Shown piece after piece: positions 8,668-17,540 of a stretch of 64,000 nt of DNA. Both the position numbers and the translations under genes were made by a program. The notes below the pieces were generated by a model that was not told the origin of the DNA, made no database searches, and saw nothing but the letters and a program-made list of their open reading frames with translations. Source of the DNA: Clostridia bacterium (GTDB lineage Bacteria > Bacillota > Clostridia > Oscillospirales > Butyricicoccaceae); assembly GCA_029099685.1 (NCBI GenBank), contig JAQXOO010000029.1, positions 1 to 64,000 on the forward strand, given 5' to 3'. Position 1 is the stretch's first letter. Each line of letters opens with the position of its first letter.

Positions 8668-9855
8668 TTAAAGGCGCTGCCGGTGCTCCTTCCACAGCCG
8701 TTCCCGCAGGTCCGGCTCCGCCGTCACCCGCAGTCCCGCCGCCGCCAGCACCCGCACGGTGCTGTGGAGGGAGGGATAGGCCGGCCCGTCCGCCAGAGCC
8801 AGTGCCTCCGCCGTGTGCCCGCAAAAACCCTTCAGCCCGATCTCCACAAAGGCGGTGGGGCACACCCGGCTCACGTTGCCCACGTCGGTGGAGCCCACCC
8901 AGCGGGCTGCCTCCTCCTCCCGGGTGATGCTGTGCAGTCCCTCCTGCCGCAGCAGGCCGTCCAGCAAGTCCTGCAGGGCGGGGATGTGTACCAGTTCATC
9001 CATGGGCTGTTCGGGGGTGGTGATCTCCAGCCGCGCGCCGGTCATCAGGGCCGCGCCCCGGGCCACGTCCCGCAGGCGCTCCACCACCCGGTCCAGGTCC
9101 TGCCGCCGGGCCGCCCGGGCATAATACAGGCAGGAGGCCCGCTCGGGGATGCTGTTGGCCGCGGCGCCGCCCTCGCGGATGACGCCGTGCAGCCGCACGT
9201 CCGGCCGCAGCTGCTGGCGCAGGGCGCCCACACCGGCATAAAACAGCTGAACGGCGTCCAGGGCGTTGATCCCATCCCAGGGCGCCGCCGAGGCGTGGGC
9301 CGCTTTTCCGAAATACCGGATCTCCATCGCCGTCAGCGCCAGCGACCGGTGATAAAGGTTGGTCTCCTCGGACAGGTGGGCCTGCAGGGCGCAGTCCACG
9401 CCGTCAAAGGCCCCCTGGCGGCAAAGCAGCGACTTGGAGCCGAAGGTCTCCTCGGCGGGGCAGCCCGCCAGCAGGATGCGCACCGGCAGCTGCAGCCGCA
9501 GGCAGGCCTCTTTCAGCACCACAGCCGCCCCCACCGTGGTGGCGGCGATCCAGTTGTGGCCGCAGGCGTGGCCGTTGTCCTGTCCTCCGGGGCCGTAGCC
9601 GGGCAGCGCGTCATATTCCGCCAAAAAGGCGATGCAGGGGCCCTTCTGCCCCCACCGGGCGGCAAAGGCGGTCTCCATGCCCTGCCAGCACCGCTCCAGG
9701 GCAAAGCCCTTGTCCTCCAGATAGTCCGTCAGGCACCGGACCGCCTGCCGTTCCTCCATCCCCAGTTCGGGGTGGGTGTAGAGGAAGTGCGACAAGGCCT
9801 CCAGCTCCGGCGCCACAGCCTGCTCCAATTCCGCGATCAATGCCCGATGTTCCAT
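8668..9855 (-). CDS. M20-family amidohydrolase (aminoacylase/AbgB-like)
   Basis: Cytosolic dinuclear-metal amidohydrolase of the M20D group that cleaves N-acyl or aminoacyl amides. Visible metal/catalytic motifs are EYDALPG, NGHACGHN, the Glu pair in AGCPAEETFG, and a dimerisation domain beginning near KAAHASAAPWDG. About 395 residues, normal for the family. ATG 9855 has AAAGGCGG upstream; an in-frame GTG at 9864 lies too close to that site. No partner gene that would show its substrate is nearby. Confidence 0.85.
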   Translation of the reverse strand: MEHRALIAELEQAVAPELEALSHFLYTHPELGMEERQAVRCLTDYLEDKGFALERCWQGMETAFAARWGQKGPCIAFLAEYDALPGYGPGGQDNGHACGHNWIAATTVGAAVVLKEACLRLQLPVRILLAGCPAEETFGSKSLLCRQGAFDGVDCALQAHLSEETNLYHRSLALTAMEIRYFGKAAHASAAPWDGINALDAVQLFYAGVGALRQQLRPDVRLHGVIREGGAAANSIPERASCLYYARAARRQDLDRVVERLRDVARGAALMTGARLEITTPEQPMDELVHIPALQDLLDGLLRQEGLHSITREEEAARWVGSTDVGNVSRVCPTAFVEIGLKGFCGHTAEALALADGPAYPSLHSTVRVLAAAGLRVTAEPDLRERLWKEHRQRL

Positions 9856-10018
9856 GAAACGCACCGCCTTTGTTCCGATTTGAGCTCATTTTATCATATG
9901 CGCGCCTTTGCCGTCAAATGTCCGCAAGGGCGGCCAACGGGGCGCTTTCCCCGGCAAAAAATCCGGTTTTTCCCCGGGGCGGGAACTTTTTCCCGAAAAT
10001 CCGGTCTATTTTTACAGA

Positions 10019-10060
10019 TTGACAACCGTCTTTTCTTGTGTTATAACTGTCCTAACACAA
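10019..10060 (+). promoter_or_regulatory. Promoter with overlapping operator of the YtrA-type operon
   Basis: TTGACA (10019-10024), 17-bp spacer, TATAAC (10042-10047), a very strong promoter. A perfect 8-bp inverted repeat TTGTGTTA (10036-10043) / TAACACAA (10053-10060) with a 9-bp centre covers the -10 box. This is where a GntR repressor of the YtrA group would block its own operon. Confidence 0.75.
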
Positions 10061-10104
10061 CTAATACGCTTCAAACAGTCAGGGCGTATGACAAGGAGGC
10101 TCCT

Positions 10105-10464
10105 ATGATCCATCTGAACAGCCGGGATTCCCGGCCGATCTATGAACAGATCATGGACAATCTCCGCCGGCTGATCATCAGCGGCGGCATGGCCCCCGGA
10201 GACCGGCTCCCCTCGGTGCGGGAGCTGGCCGCCCAGCTGGCCATCAATCCAAACACCATCCAGCGGGCCTACCGGGAGCTGGAAAGCCAGGGCTATCTGG
10301 TAACGCTGCCGGGAAAGGGCACCTTTGCCGCCCCCTCTCAGGAGGTCCGGCAGGGCCGCATCGACCAGCTCTGGCAGCAGCTGGACCGCACCGCCGCCGA
10401 GCTGCGCTTCGCCGGTGTGACCGACGTGGAGCTGGCGGACCACCTGCGGAAAGGAGACCATTGA
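10105..10464 (+). CDS. GntR-family transcriptional regulator, YtrA subfamily
   Basis: 119-residue regulator: a winged helix-turn-helix GntR domain in the first 75 residues (PIYEQIMDNLRRLIISG, LPSVRELAAQLAINPNTIQRAYRELE, GYLVTLPGKGTF) and only a short helical C-terminal dimerisation tail, which defines the YtrA subfamily. Members usually sit first in an ABC transporter operon and repress it, as here. ATG 10105 has AAGGAGG upstream. Its operator is probably the inverted repeat over the -10 box about 50 bp upstream. The stop overlaps the ATPase start by one base (TGATG). Confidence 0.92.
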   Translation: MIHLNSRDSRPIYEQIMDNLRRLIISGGMAPGDRLPSVRELAAQLAINPNTIQRAYRELESQGYLVTLPGKGTFAAPSQEVRQGRIDQLWQQLDRTAAELRFAGVTDVELADHLRKGDH

Positions 10465-11360
10465 TGATCGAGATACAGAACCTGAGCAAGTGCTACAGCG
10501 GCGCCCAGGCGCTGCGCAGCCTTTGTCTGCGGGTGCCCCGGGGCGCTGTCTACGGCCTGGTGGGGCCCAACGGCGCGGGCAAATCCACTCTTTTGCGCTG
10601 TCTGGCGGGCGTCAGCCGCCCGGACGGCGGCTCCATCCTCATCGACGGCCAGCCCATCTGGGAAAATCCGGCCCTGAAGGCCCGCATCGCCTATATCCCC
10701 GACGAGCTGTACGATTTCACCTCCTCCAGCCTGCTGGACATGAAAAAATTTTACCGGGGCTTTTACCCCGCCTTTGACCAGGCGCTGTTTGACAAGCTGG
10801 CGGAGGCCTTTCCCATCGATCCGAAAAAGCCCATCCGCCACCTGTCCAAGGGGATGCAGAAGCAGGCGGCCTTCTGGCTCAATCTGGCTCTGCAGCCCGA
10901 CCTGCTGCTGCTGGATGAACCCGTGGACGGTCTGGACCCGGTGATGCGCCGGCAGCTCTGGAGCCTGATCCTGGGGGAAGTGGAGCGGCGGGAGATGACT
11001 GTGGTCATCTCATCCCACAACCTGCGGGAGCTGGAGGACGTGTGCGACCATGTGGGCGTCCTGGACTACGGCCGCCTTCTGCTGGAGCGGGCGCTGAGCC
11101 AGCTGCAGGAGGATTTTGTCAAGCTGCAGATCGTTTTCCGCCCCGGTGACCCCCCTGTTCTGCCCGGCCTGACGCCGCTGCACCATTCCAGTACCGGAAA
11201 GGTACATACCTTCATTCTGAAATGCGGCCAGCAGGCTGCGGACGAGGCCGCCCGGGCGGTGGACCCCGTCTTCCACGACATCCTCCCGCTGACACTGGAG
11301 GAGATCTTTATTTACGAGCTGGGAGGTGCCGACTATGCAGTCAAAGACCTGGTGCTGTAA
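10464..11360 (+). CDS. ABC transporter ATP-binding protein (YtrB-like)
   Basis: 298-residue ATPase with Walker A GPNGAGKS (34-41), a variant signature LSKGMQKQ (127-134) and Walker B ending LLLLDEPVDG (about 147-156). The variant signature and the tail of about 80 residues after the ABC core are typical of YtrB/BcrA-like exporters or sensors of cell-wall antibiotics. AAAGGAG precedes ATG 10464. The gene overlaps the permease gene by 26 bp. The transported molecule is not evident. Confidence 0.92.
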   Translation: MIEIQNLSKCYSGAQALRSLCLRVPRGAVYGLVGPNGAGKSTLLRCLAGVSRPDGGSILIDGQPIWENPALKARIAYIPDELYDFTSSSLLDMKKFYRGFYPAFDQALFDKLAEAFPIDPKKPIRHLSKGMQKQAAFWLNLALQPDLLLLDEPVDGLDPVMRRQLWSLILGEVERREMTVVISSHNLRELEDVCDHVGVLDYGRLLLERALSQLQEDFVKLQIVFRPGDPPVLPGLTPLHHSSTGKVHTFILKCGQQAADEAARAVDPVFHDILPLTLEEIFIYELGGADYAVKDLVL

Positions 11361-13161
11361 GCTGTCCCGCCCGCTGATCCGCAAGGATATCACCCGCTTC
11401 TGGCCCATCTGGAGCAGCTATCTGGCCATCTGGCTGATGCTTTTGCCCATTCCGCTGCTGAACAGTCTGGCGGAGAGCCGCAGCGGCCGCACCGACGTGC
11501 TGTGCACCGTCTACCGGCAGATCGTCACCGCCGGCGGCAACGCGTCCCTGGTCATGACCCTGATCTTCGGCGGCCTGTCCGCCGCCGCCGTGTGGAGCTA
11601 TCTGTTCCAGAGCCGCAGCGCCAGCCTGTTCCACGCCCTGCCGGTGACCCGGGGGACGCTGTTTGTCTCCCATTTTGCCGCCGGCCTGGGCTTTATGGCA
11701 GTGCCCAACGTGCTGCTGGCGGCCGTCACCTATCTCTGCCAGCTTTCGGCGGGCTGCACCGATCCTATGCCCATTCTGCACTGGCTGGCGGCGGTCTGTC
11801 TGGAGAGCCTGCTGTTTTTCTCCATCGGTACCCTGGCGGCCATGCTCACCGGCAGCCTGCCCGCCATGCCGGTGCTGTACGGCCTGCTGAACTTTGCCGC
11901 GGCGGCCTGCGAGTCCCTGTGGAGCAGCCTGGCCTGTCTGCTGTATTACGGCGTGTCCAGTCTGAGCGCCCGCCTCACCTTTCTTTCCCCCTTCATCCGG
12001 CTGGTGGCCATGTCTCCGGGAAAATGCGTGTCCTATGTCCCCGCGGTGGACGCCGGCTTCCCCCAGCAGCTTCAGCAATTTGACCCGGATTATCTCCGGC
12101 ACCTGGTGCGGTACGGCCTGGCCGCGCTGGCCCTGGCCGCCGCCGCGCTGCTGCTGTACCGCCGCCGCGCCACGGAAGCGGCGGGGGATGTGATCGCGGT
12201 CCCCCGGCTGCGCCCGGCGGCAAAATACGCCTTTTCCCTGTTCTGCAGCCTGGCGCTGGGCTGGATCTTTCAGTCGGTGTTCTTCCCCAGCCACACCGGC
12301 GCCCTCAGCCTGTTTCTGTGCATGGCGGCAGGCGGCGCCGTGGGCTATATCGCCGCCGCCATGCTGCTGAAGAAATCCTTCCGGGTGTTCCGCCCCCGGC
12401 AGATGGCGGGGCTGCTGGCGGTGTTTGTCCTGCTGGGCGGCTGTGTGCTGTGCCTGCGCTTTGATGTGCTGCAGGTGGAAAGCCGGGTCCCCGCAGCCGA
12501 AGATGTGGCCTCCGTCACGGTTTACTGTGACCGCACGCTGACCCTGTCCGACCCCGGCGGCCTGCGCTGGACGGAGGCGCTGCACCGCACCGCCCTGAAT
12601 CCGGAAGAGCGGGCGGATCCCGACACAGTCCCCAGCGAGGAACGCCTGTATTTTACCCTGGAATACCATCTGAAGGACGGCTCCGCCCTGTCCCGCAACT
12701 ACTGCATCCCCTATACGCCGGACCGGGCGGAGGTGCCCGCTTCCGCTGCGGGGCAGCTGACCGCCCTGATGCGGCAGCCCGCATACGCCCTTTCGTCGCT
12801 GCTGCCCCCGGAGGACGCGGTCTATGAGAACATTGAGCTTTCCCTGCACACCATCCGCCACCTGGCGGCCGAGGGCCGCGGCTATGAATATGACAGCTGC
12901 CCGGTCTATTCCGTGGACGGCGATGCTCTCACTGCCGCGCTCCGCGAGGATATCCTGGCGGGCCGCATCGGCATTTGGGACCCCATCCGGGGCGGCCGTG
13001 AGGCCATGCTGGATCTTAGCTTTGACTACAGCCTGCCCGGTGACCGCGACACCCGCTGGAGCTATCTGACCATCTATGCGGACGAGCAGCCCACCCGCAC
13101 CCTGGAGGTGCTCACGGAGCTGGGTTATCTGGTGCCGGAAAGCGAGGCGCCCCATGCGTAA
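11335..13161 (+). CDS. ABC-2 type permease with soluble C-terminal domain
   Basis: 608-residue membrane partner of the upstream ATPase. The first 375 or so residues hold at least eight hydrophobic segments (IWLMLLPIPLL, LLFFSIGTLAAML, AALALAAAALLLY, AGLLAVFVLLGG). After the last one near residue 365 comes a soluble, probably extracytoplasmic region of about 230 residues without cysteines (ESRVPAAEDVASVTVYCD onward). The GGGAGG at 11321-11326 favours ATG 11335 over the in-frame GTG 11326. It overlaps both neighbours, so the operon is tightly coupled. The large outer domain suggests ligand sensing as much as transport. Confidence 0.88.
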   Translation: MQSKTWCCKLSRPLIRKDITRFWPIWSSYLAIWLMLLPIPLLNSLAESRSGRTDVLCTVYRQIVTAGGNASLVMTLIFGGLSAAAVWSYLFQSRSASLFHALPVTRGTLFVSHFAAGLGFMAVPNVLLAAVTYLCQLSAGCTDPMPILHWLAAVCLESLLFFSIGTLAAMLTGSLPAMPVLYGLLNFAAAACESLWSSLACLLYYGVSSLSARLTFLSPFIRLVAMSPGKCVSYVPAVDAGFPQQLQQFDPDYLRHLVRYGLAALALAAAALLLYRRRATEAAGDVIAVPRLRPAAKYAFSLFCSLALGWIFQSVFFPSHTGALSLFLCMAAGGAVGYIAAAMLLKKSFRVFRPRQMAGLLAVFVLLGGCVLCLRFDVLQVESRVPAAEDVASVTVYCDRTLTLSDPGGLRWTEALHRTALNPEERADPDTVPSEERLYFTLEYHLKDGSALSRNYCIPYTPDRAEVPASAAGQLTALMRQPAYALSSLLPPEDAVYENIELSLHTIRHLAAEGRGYEYDSCPVYSVDGDALTAALREDILAGRIGIWDPIRGGREAMLDLSFDYSLPGDRDTRWSYLTIYADEQPTRTLEVLTELGYLVPESEAPHA

Positions 13162-13819
13162 ACGAAAATGGTGGCTGCTGCTGCCCGTCCTGGCCTTTGC
13201 CGGCCTGATGGCGGCGCTGCTGTGGGTCTGCCTGGGCCCGGACAGCGGCTTTGTCATCCCCGACCAGATTCTCATCTGCCTGGACCCGGGCCACGGCGGC
13301 AGCGACCCCGGCGCCGTCCTGGGCGACCGGCTGGAAAAGGATGACAATCTGAAAATGGCCCTGGCCGTCCGGGACGCTTTGGAACGTCATGGCTTTGAAA
13401 ACCTGTCGGTGATGCTCACCCGGGAGGACGACACCGACCTGGAGCTGCAGCAGCGGGTGGACATTGCCAACAGCGCCGGAGCCACCCTGTTCATTTCCTT
13501 TCACCGGAACAGCGGCGGGGGCCAGGGCGTGGAGACCTGGGTCTCCGCCGAGGGGCTCCGCCCCGAAGTCCGGCTGGCCACCTATATCCAGAGCAATCTG
13601 GCCCGCTGTGACATCCAAAAGGACCGCGGCGTGAAAAAGGGCACGGCCTCCAATCCCCTGGCCAGCTATTACGTGGTGGGCAACACCCATATGCCCGCCT
13701 GTCTCATCGAGCTGGGCTTCATCGACAATGCCGGAGACAACCGCTGTCTGGGCGCCGGTTTTGACGGCTACGCCCAGGCCATCGCCGACGGCATTTTGAA
13801 GATGGTGGAGCTGAAATGA
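13154..13819 (+). CDS. Membrane-anchored N-acetylmuramoyl-L-alanine amidase (Amidase_3)
   Basis: Zinc amidase that cuts the bond between MurNAc and L-Ala in peptidoglycan. N-terminal anchor (RKRKWWLLLPVLAFAGLMAALLW) without a signal-peptidase site, then the Amidase_3 fold: His47 in DPGHGG, Glu61 in RLEKD, His117 in SFHRN and the catalytic Glu186 in LIELGFI. 221 residues, a bare catalytic domain without SH3 or LysM repeats. It starts inside the end of the permease gene (8-bp overlap) and its stop overlaps the VanZ gene start (ATGA), so it is an operon member. Confidence 0.92.
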   Translation: MRKRKWWLLLPVLAFAGLMAALLWVCLGPDSGFVIPDQILICLDPGHGGSDPGAVLGDRLEKDDNLKMALAVRDALERHGFENLSVMLTREDDTDLELQQRVDIANSAGATLFISFHRNSGGGQGVETWVSAEGLRPEVRLATYIQSNLARCDIQKDRGVKKGTASNPLASYYVVGNTHMPACLIELGFIDNAGDNRCLGAGFDGYAQAIADGILKMVELK

Positions 13820-14388
13820 ACGTCGTATTGCATTATCTGGGAGAAATGGGGGGCGTCATGCTGCTGGCCCTGCCCCCCTGGCTGCTGCTGCGCACCCTGT
13901 GGCTGCTGGCAAAAAAGCAAAGCCCCCGGTGGGGGCGGGAGCTGCTGCTGGCGGCGCTGGCGCTGTATCTCGCAGGTCTGGCCTCCCAGACCCTGAGCAC
14001 TCCCGTCCGGGTGGACCTTACCGACCTGCCTGCCCTCTGGGCCAGGGCCCTGCAGCGGTGGCAGGAGGGGCTGGCGGTCAACCTGGTCCCCGGCAGGACC
14101 ATCCGCGCCTTTTGGCAGCGGGGCTCCCAGACCCAGCAGCTCGTGAATCTGGCGGGCAACGTGGCGGTGTTCCTGCCCCTGGGCTTTCTGCCACCCCTTT
14201 TGTGGCGGCGGTGGCGGTACTGGTGGGCGGCCCTGGCCCTGTCGGGCGGGGTGTCCTGTCTCATCGAGTTCCTGCAGCTCTTTCTGGGCCGCAGCGTAGA
14301 TGTAGACGATGTGCTTCTCAACGTACTGGGCGGGTTTCTGGGCTATCTTTTATTCTGCCTGCTGCCCAAAAAGCTGAAAAACCGATAA
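13816..14388 (+). CDS. VanZ-family membrane protein
   Basis: 190-residue protein with four to five TM helices and both VanZ signatures: NLAGNVAVFLPLGFLPP in the middle and the acidic EFLQLFLGRSVDVDDVLLNVLGGFLGY near the C-terminus. VanZ of Tn1546 gives low-level teicoplanin resistance; most homologues are uncharacterised. Translation is coupled to the amidase gene through an ATGA overlap, and a strong terminator follows. The company of a YtrA regulator, ABC exporter and amidase points to a cell-envelope stress role. Confidence 0.9.
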   Translation: MNVVLHYLGEMGGVMLLALPPWLLLRTLWLLAKKQSPRWGRELLLAALALYLAGLASQTLSTPVRVDLTDLPALWARALQRWQEGLAVNLVPGRTIRAFWQRGSQTQQLVNLAGNVAVFLPLGFLPPLLWRRWRYWWAALALSGGVSCLIEFLQLFLGRSVDVDDVLLNVLGGFLGYLLFCLLPKKLKNR

Positions 14389-14432
14389 AAAAAGCTGTTT
14401 CCGACGCTTCTTCCGTCCGGAAACAGCTTTTT
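14389..14432. terminator. Bidirectional terminator between VanZ and MATE genes
   Basis: Stem AAAAAGCTGTTTCCG / CGGAAACAGCTTTTT with A and T runs on both sides, between convergent genes. Confidence 0.9.
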
Positions 14433-14456
14433 CTGTTGATGATCGTATTGCGAAGG

Positions 14457-15836
14457 TCAGACGGCCTGCTCCTCCGGGAACTGCCGCCGCACCTTTCGGA
14501 ACGCCAGGAAAAAGCACACCATATGGGCCAAAAAGGTCACGGTCCAGGAAATGGGATAGGACACATACAAGCTGTCCAGGGTGTGCAGCTCCCGGAATAC
14601 GGTGAAGATCCACACCACGCGCAGGCCGCAGGCCCCCAGCAGGGTGACGCTGGTGGGCAGCCAGGACCGGCCCAGGCCCCGCATCCCGCCGCAGCCCACC
14701 TCCATCAGGCCGCAGAGGAAATAGGGCCGTCCCACGTAGCGGAAGCGCCGCAGCCCGGCGGCGATGATCTGCTCCTTCAGCCCCTCGCTGTCCGAAGCGT
14801 AAATGCCCAGCAGCCCGTGGCCGAAGGTATAGACCAGCGTGCCCAGCGTCAGGCCCACGGCGGCGGTGACGCCCAGGCAGATCCACATGACCCGCAGGAT
14901 GCGGCTGGGCTTGCCCGCGCCCAGGTTCTGACTGACAAAGGTGATGCTGGCCTGATAGACGGAATTCATGGCGGTGTACACAAAGCCCTCGACGTTGGCG
15001 GCCGCGGCGTTGCCCGCCACCACCACCGAGCCAAAGGAGTTCACCGAGGACTGGATGATCACGTTGGACAGGGAAAACAGGCTGCCCTGGATGCCCGCCG
15101 GCAGGCCGATGCGGATCATGGCCAGCAGCTGTTCCCGGTAGATGCGGATCTGCCGCAGGTCCAGATGGCAGCAGTCCTCCCGCAGCATCAGGCAGCGGAT
15201 GACCAGTACCGCGGAGATCAGCTGGGAGGCCACAGTTGCAACGGCCACGCCGGCCACCCCCATCCGAAAAACGATGACGGTGAGCAGATTGAGGGCCACG
15301 TTCACCGCTCCGGCGGCGGACAAAAAGTACAGGGGCCGTTTGGTGTCGCCTACGGCCCGCAGCACCGCCGCGCCGAAGTTATAGGCGATGTTGAAGGGCA
15401 TCCCGCAGAAATAAATGCGCAGATACAGGGAGGCCAGGGGCAGCACGTCCTCCGGCGAGCCCATCAGCCGCAGCAGCGGCGTGGAAAACACCAGGCCCAC
15501 CATGCCCGCCGCCACGCCGATGATGACGCTGACGCCCACGGCGCAGTGCACCGTCCGGGACACCGACTCCCGGTCGCCCGCGCCGTAATACCGGGCCGCC
15601 AGCACGTTGCAGCCCACGGAAACGCCCATAAACAGGTTGATGAGCAGATTGACCAGCGCGCCGGTGGAGCCCACTGCCGCCAGCGCCGCGGAGCCGGCCC
15701 ACTTGCCCACCACCACCACATCGGCGGCATTGTACAGCAGCTGAAGCATTCCGGACAGCATCAGCGGCACGGAAAACCGGATGATCTTGCCCAGCAGCGG
15801 ACCTTCGGTCATATTCACATTGACGGCCTTCGCCAT
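14457..15836 (-). CDS. MATE-family efflux transporter
   Basis: 459-residue membrane protein with twelve hydrophobic segments in two homologous halves. Conserved MATE stretches are PLMLSGMLQLLYNAADVVVVGK at the start and the repeated half with GLPAGIQGSLFSLSNVIIQ; DinF/NorM-like drug or metabolite export driven by Na+ or H+ is expected. Start ATG 15836 has AGGAGGGG six bases upstream, which beats the longer frame to 15890. It follows the CBS-domain gene on the same strand but a terminator lies between them. Confidence 0.93.
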   Translation of the reverse strand: MAKAVNVNMTEGPLLGKIIRFSVPLMLSGMLQLLYNAADVVVVGKWAGSAALAAVGSTGALVNLLINLFMGVSVGCNVLAARYYGAGDRESVSRTVHCAVGVSVIIGVAAGMVGLVFSTPLLRLMGSPEDVLPLASLYLRIYFCGMPFNIAYNFGAAVLRAVGDTKRPLYFLSAAGAVNVALNLLTVIVFRMGVAGVAVATVASQLISAVLVIRCLMLREDCCHLDLRQIRIYREQLLAMIRIGLPAGIQGSLFSLSNVIIQSSVNSFGSVVVAGNAAAANVEGFVYTAMNSVYQASITFVSQNLGAGKPSRILRVMWICLGVTAAVGLTLGTLVYTFGHGLLGIYASDSEGLKEQIIAAGLRRFRYVGRPYFLCGLMEVGCGGMRGLGRSWLPTSVTLLGACGLRVVWIFTVFRELHTLDSLYVSYPISWTVTFLAHMVCFFLAFRKVRRQFPEEQAV

Positions 15837-15891
15837 AAAAATCCCCTCCTGCAGGCCCGGCCGGAGACGGGCGCACATTTTGAACGACAAA

Positions 15892-15923
15892 AGACTTCCC
15901 GGCGGGCAGCCGTCGGGAAGTCT
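15892..15923 (-). terminator. Terminator of the CBS-domain gene
   Basis: Minus-strand stem AGACTTCCCG / CGGGAAGTCT, one bulged base, followed by TTTTG, just past the stop codon of the CBS-domain protein. Confidence 0.75.
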
Positions 15924-15929
15924 GCGGTT

Positions 15930-17255
15930 TTACGGTTCCTCCTGGGGTTCGGGCCCGGGCAGCTTCCGCACGATGGCCCACGCTACCCGGTGATCGGCGA
16001 TCTCCTCTACCTGGATGTGCATTCCCAGTGCCGTGACCTCCGGTCTGGAGCCGTCCGCCGGGATGACCGCCAGCTGGCCGAACACCAGTCCGCCCAGCGT
16101 TTCATATTCTTCTTCTTCCTCTTCCGGGATGTCCAGCTCCAGGGCCTCGGCCACATCCTCCAGCGCGGCGGAGCCGGCAATCCGCCAGCGGTCGCCGCCC
16201 AGAGGGGTGATCTCCTGCTCTTCCTCCCGGTCGAACTCGTCATAGATCTCGCCCACCAGCTGCTCCAGCAGGTCCTCCATGGTCACCAGGCCGGAGGTGC
16301 CGCCGTATTCGTCCACCACGATGGCCATGTGGACCTTTTGCCGCTGCATATCCCGGAACAGCACGTCGGCCTTTACCGATTCCGGCACAAAAAACGCGGG
16401 CCGCAGCAGCTCCGCCAGGGGCAGCGGCTTGGGCTCCCGGGCGTTGAGCAGGTACTGCCGGGTGCTGAGGATGCCCACGATATCATCCACATCCTCGCCG
16501 CACACCGGGAAGCGGGACAGGCCGCTCTCCCGGATCATGCTGACGATCTCCTCATCGGAATCATCCAGCCGGATCATCTCCATATCGGTGCGGTGGACCA
16601 TCACATCCTCCGCCGTCCTGTCATCGAACTCGAAAATGTTTTCGATCAGTTCTTTCTCATCCTGCCCGATGGCGCCGGTCTCCTCGCCCTCGCCTACCAT
16701 CAGCAGGATCTCGTCCTCGCTGACCTCTCCGGTCTGGGCCTTGGGATTGACGCCGAACAGCCGCACCAGCAGCTCCGCCAGCCGGATGAGCACCCAGGCC
16801 AGGGGCCGCAGCGCCCGCGCCAGCAGACTGGCCAGCGGAAACACCGCCCGGGCGGCCTTGTCCGCCCGGTGCCAGGCATAGCGCTCCGGCGCGAAATCGA
16901 ACACCGCCACCGCCAGCAGCAGCAGCAGTACCCACAGCACGCCACCTGCCGCCTGCTGCACGGCATGGCTCCCGGGCACCAGGCCCTCCGCCCGCCGGAC
17001 CAGCCCGGCGGTCAGCGGATTCATCACCGCCACAAAGGCGAAGCCCGCCGCGCCCACACGCATGGCGGCGCAGAAATCGTCCGGTTCCCGGACCACAGGC
17101 AGCATTTTTTCGGCTTTTTTGTCGCCGTCCTCAGCGGCGCGGATGAGTTTGCTTTCGCTGCATTCCCGGATGGCGTTGGCAGCCAGGGCGCAGAACACGC
17201 CCAGCACGATAAACACGATCTCCCACACCAACCATCGTCCAACAGGATCTGACAA
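15930..17255 (-). CDS. DUF21/CBS-pair/CorC_HlyC membrane protein (hemolysin-C family)
   Basis: 441-residue protein of the UPF0053/CorC family linked to Mg2+ or Co2+ efflux. Order: N-terminal CNNM/DUF21-like region with three to four TM helices (to about 165), acidic linker, two CBS motifs (about 210-330, VMVHRTDMEMI and VHMAIVVDEYGGTSGLVTMEDLLE), and a C-terminal FAD-binding-like CorC_HlyC domain. The stretch DIPEEEEEEYETLGG is its usual acidic patch. The start is read as TTG 17255, with AGGGGGA six bases upstream and no in-frame ATG nearby. A strong promoter lies about 55 bp upstream. Confidence 0.88.
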   Translation of the reverse strand: MSDPVGRWLVWEIVFIVLGVFCALAANAIRECSESKLIRAAEDGDKKAEKMLPVVREPDDFCAAMRVGAAGFAFVAVMNPLTAGLVRRAEGLVPGSHAVQQAAGGVLWVLLLLLAVAVFDFAPERYAWHRADKAARAVFPLASLLARALRPLAWVLIRLAELLVRLFGVNPKAQTGEVSEDEILLMVGEGEETGAIGQDEKELIENIFEFDDRTAEDVMVHRTDMEMIRLDDSDEEIVSMIRESGLSRFPVCGEDVDDIVGILSTRQYLLNAREPKPLPLAELLRPAFFVPESVKADVLFRDMQRQKVHMAIVVDEYGGTSGLVTMEDLLEQLVGEIYDEFDREEEQEITPLGGDRWRIAGSAALEDVAEALELDIPEEEEEEYETLGGLVFGQLAVIPADGSRPEVTALGMHIQVEEIADHRVAWAIVRKLPGPEPQEEP

Positions 17256-17307
17256 GATGATTCCCCCTATGTTTCAACAAATCATTTCCGCCTTCGCGGA
17301 TACAGCT

Positions 17308-17336
17308 ATTATAGCATGGCGCCCCCCGCTTTGCAA
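17308..17336 (-). promoter_or_regulatory. Promoter of the CBS-domain gene
   Basis: Minus strand TTGCAA (17336-17331), 17-bp spacer, consensus TATAAT (17313-17308). Confidence 0.75.
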
Positions 17337-17498
17337 TGGGCAAAGCAAAACCCTCCTCATTCACTTATACGGTTGATGCGTCAGACTCCGGCGGTTTCAC
17401 CAGCAAGCATTGTTATGCATAGTTCCAGGGCATGATAAACTCCATAAATACGAATTTGCGGAACGAAGTGAAACAAGATCCGGAAGCGTTTCTTTTTT

Positions 17499-17535
17499 AA
17501 AAAAAGATCCCTCGCACAGAAGGGATCTTGTTTTG
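17499..17535 (-). terminator. Terminator of the flavin reductase gene
   Basis: Stem AAGATCCCT (17504-17512) / AGGGATCTT (17521-17529), with a minus-strand tail TTTTTTT. The stretch 17337-17500 between this and the CBS promoter holds no ORF or other motif that I can support. Confidence 0.85.
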
Positions 17536-17540
17536 CAAAA

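Noticed and set aside
13899..17252. 1117-residue plus-strand frame across VanZ, MATE and CBS genes
   Set aside because: Shadow of genes on both strands; composition (His/Gln/Arg repeats) and lack of domains argue against coding.
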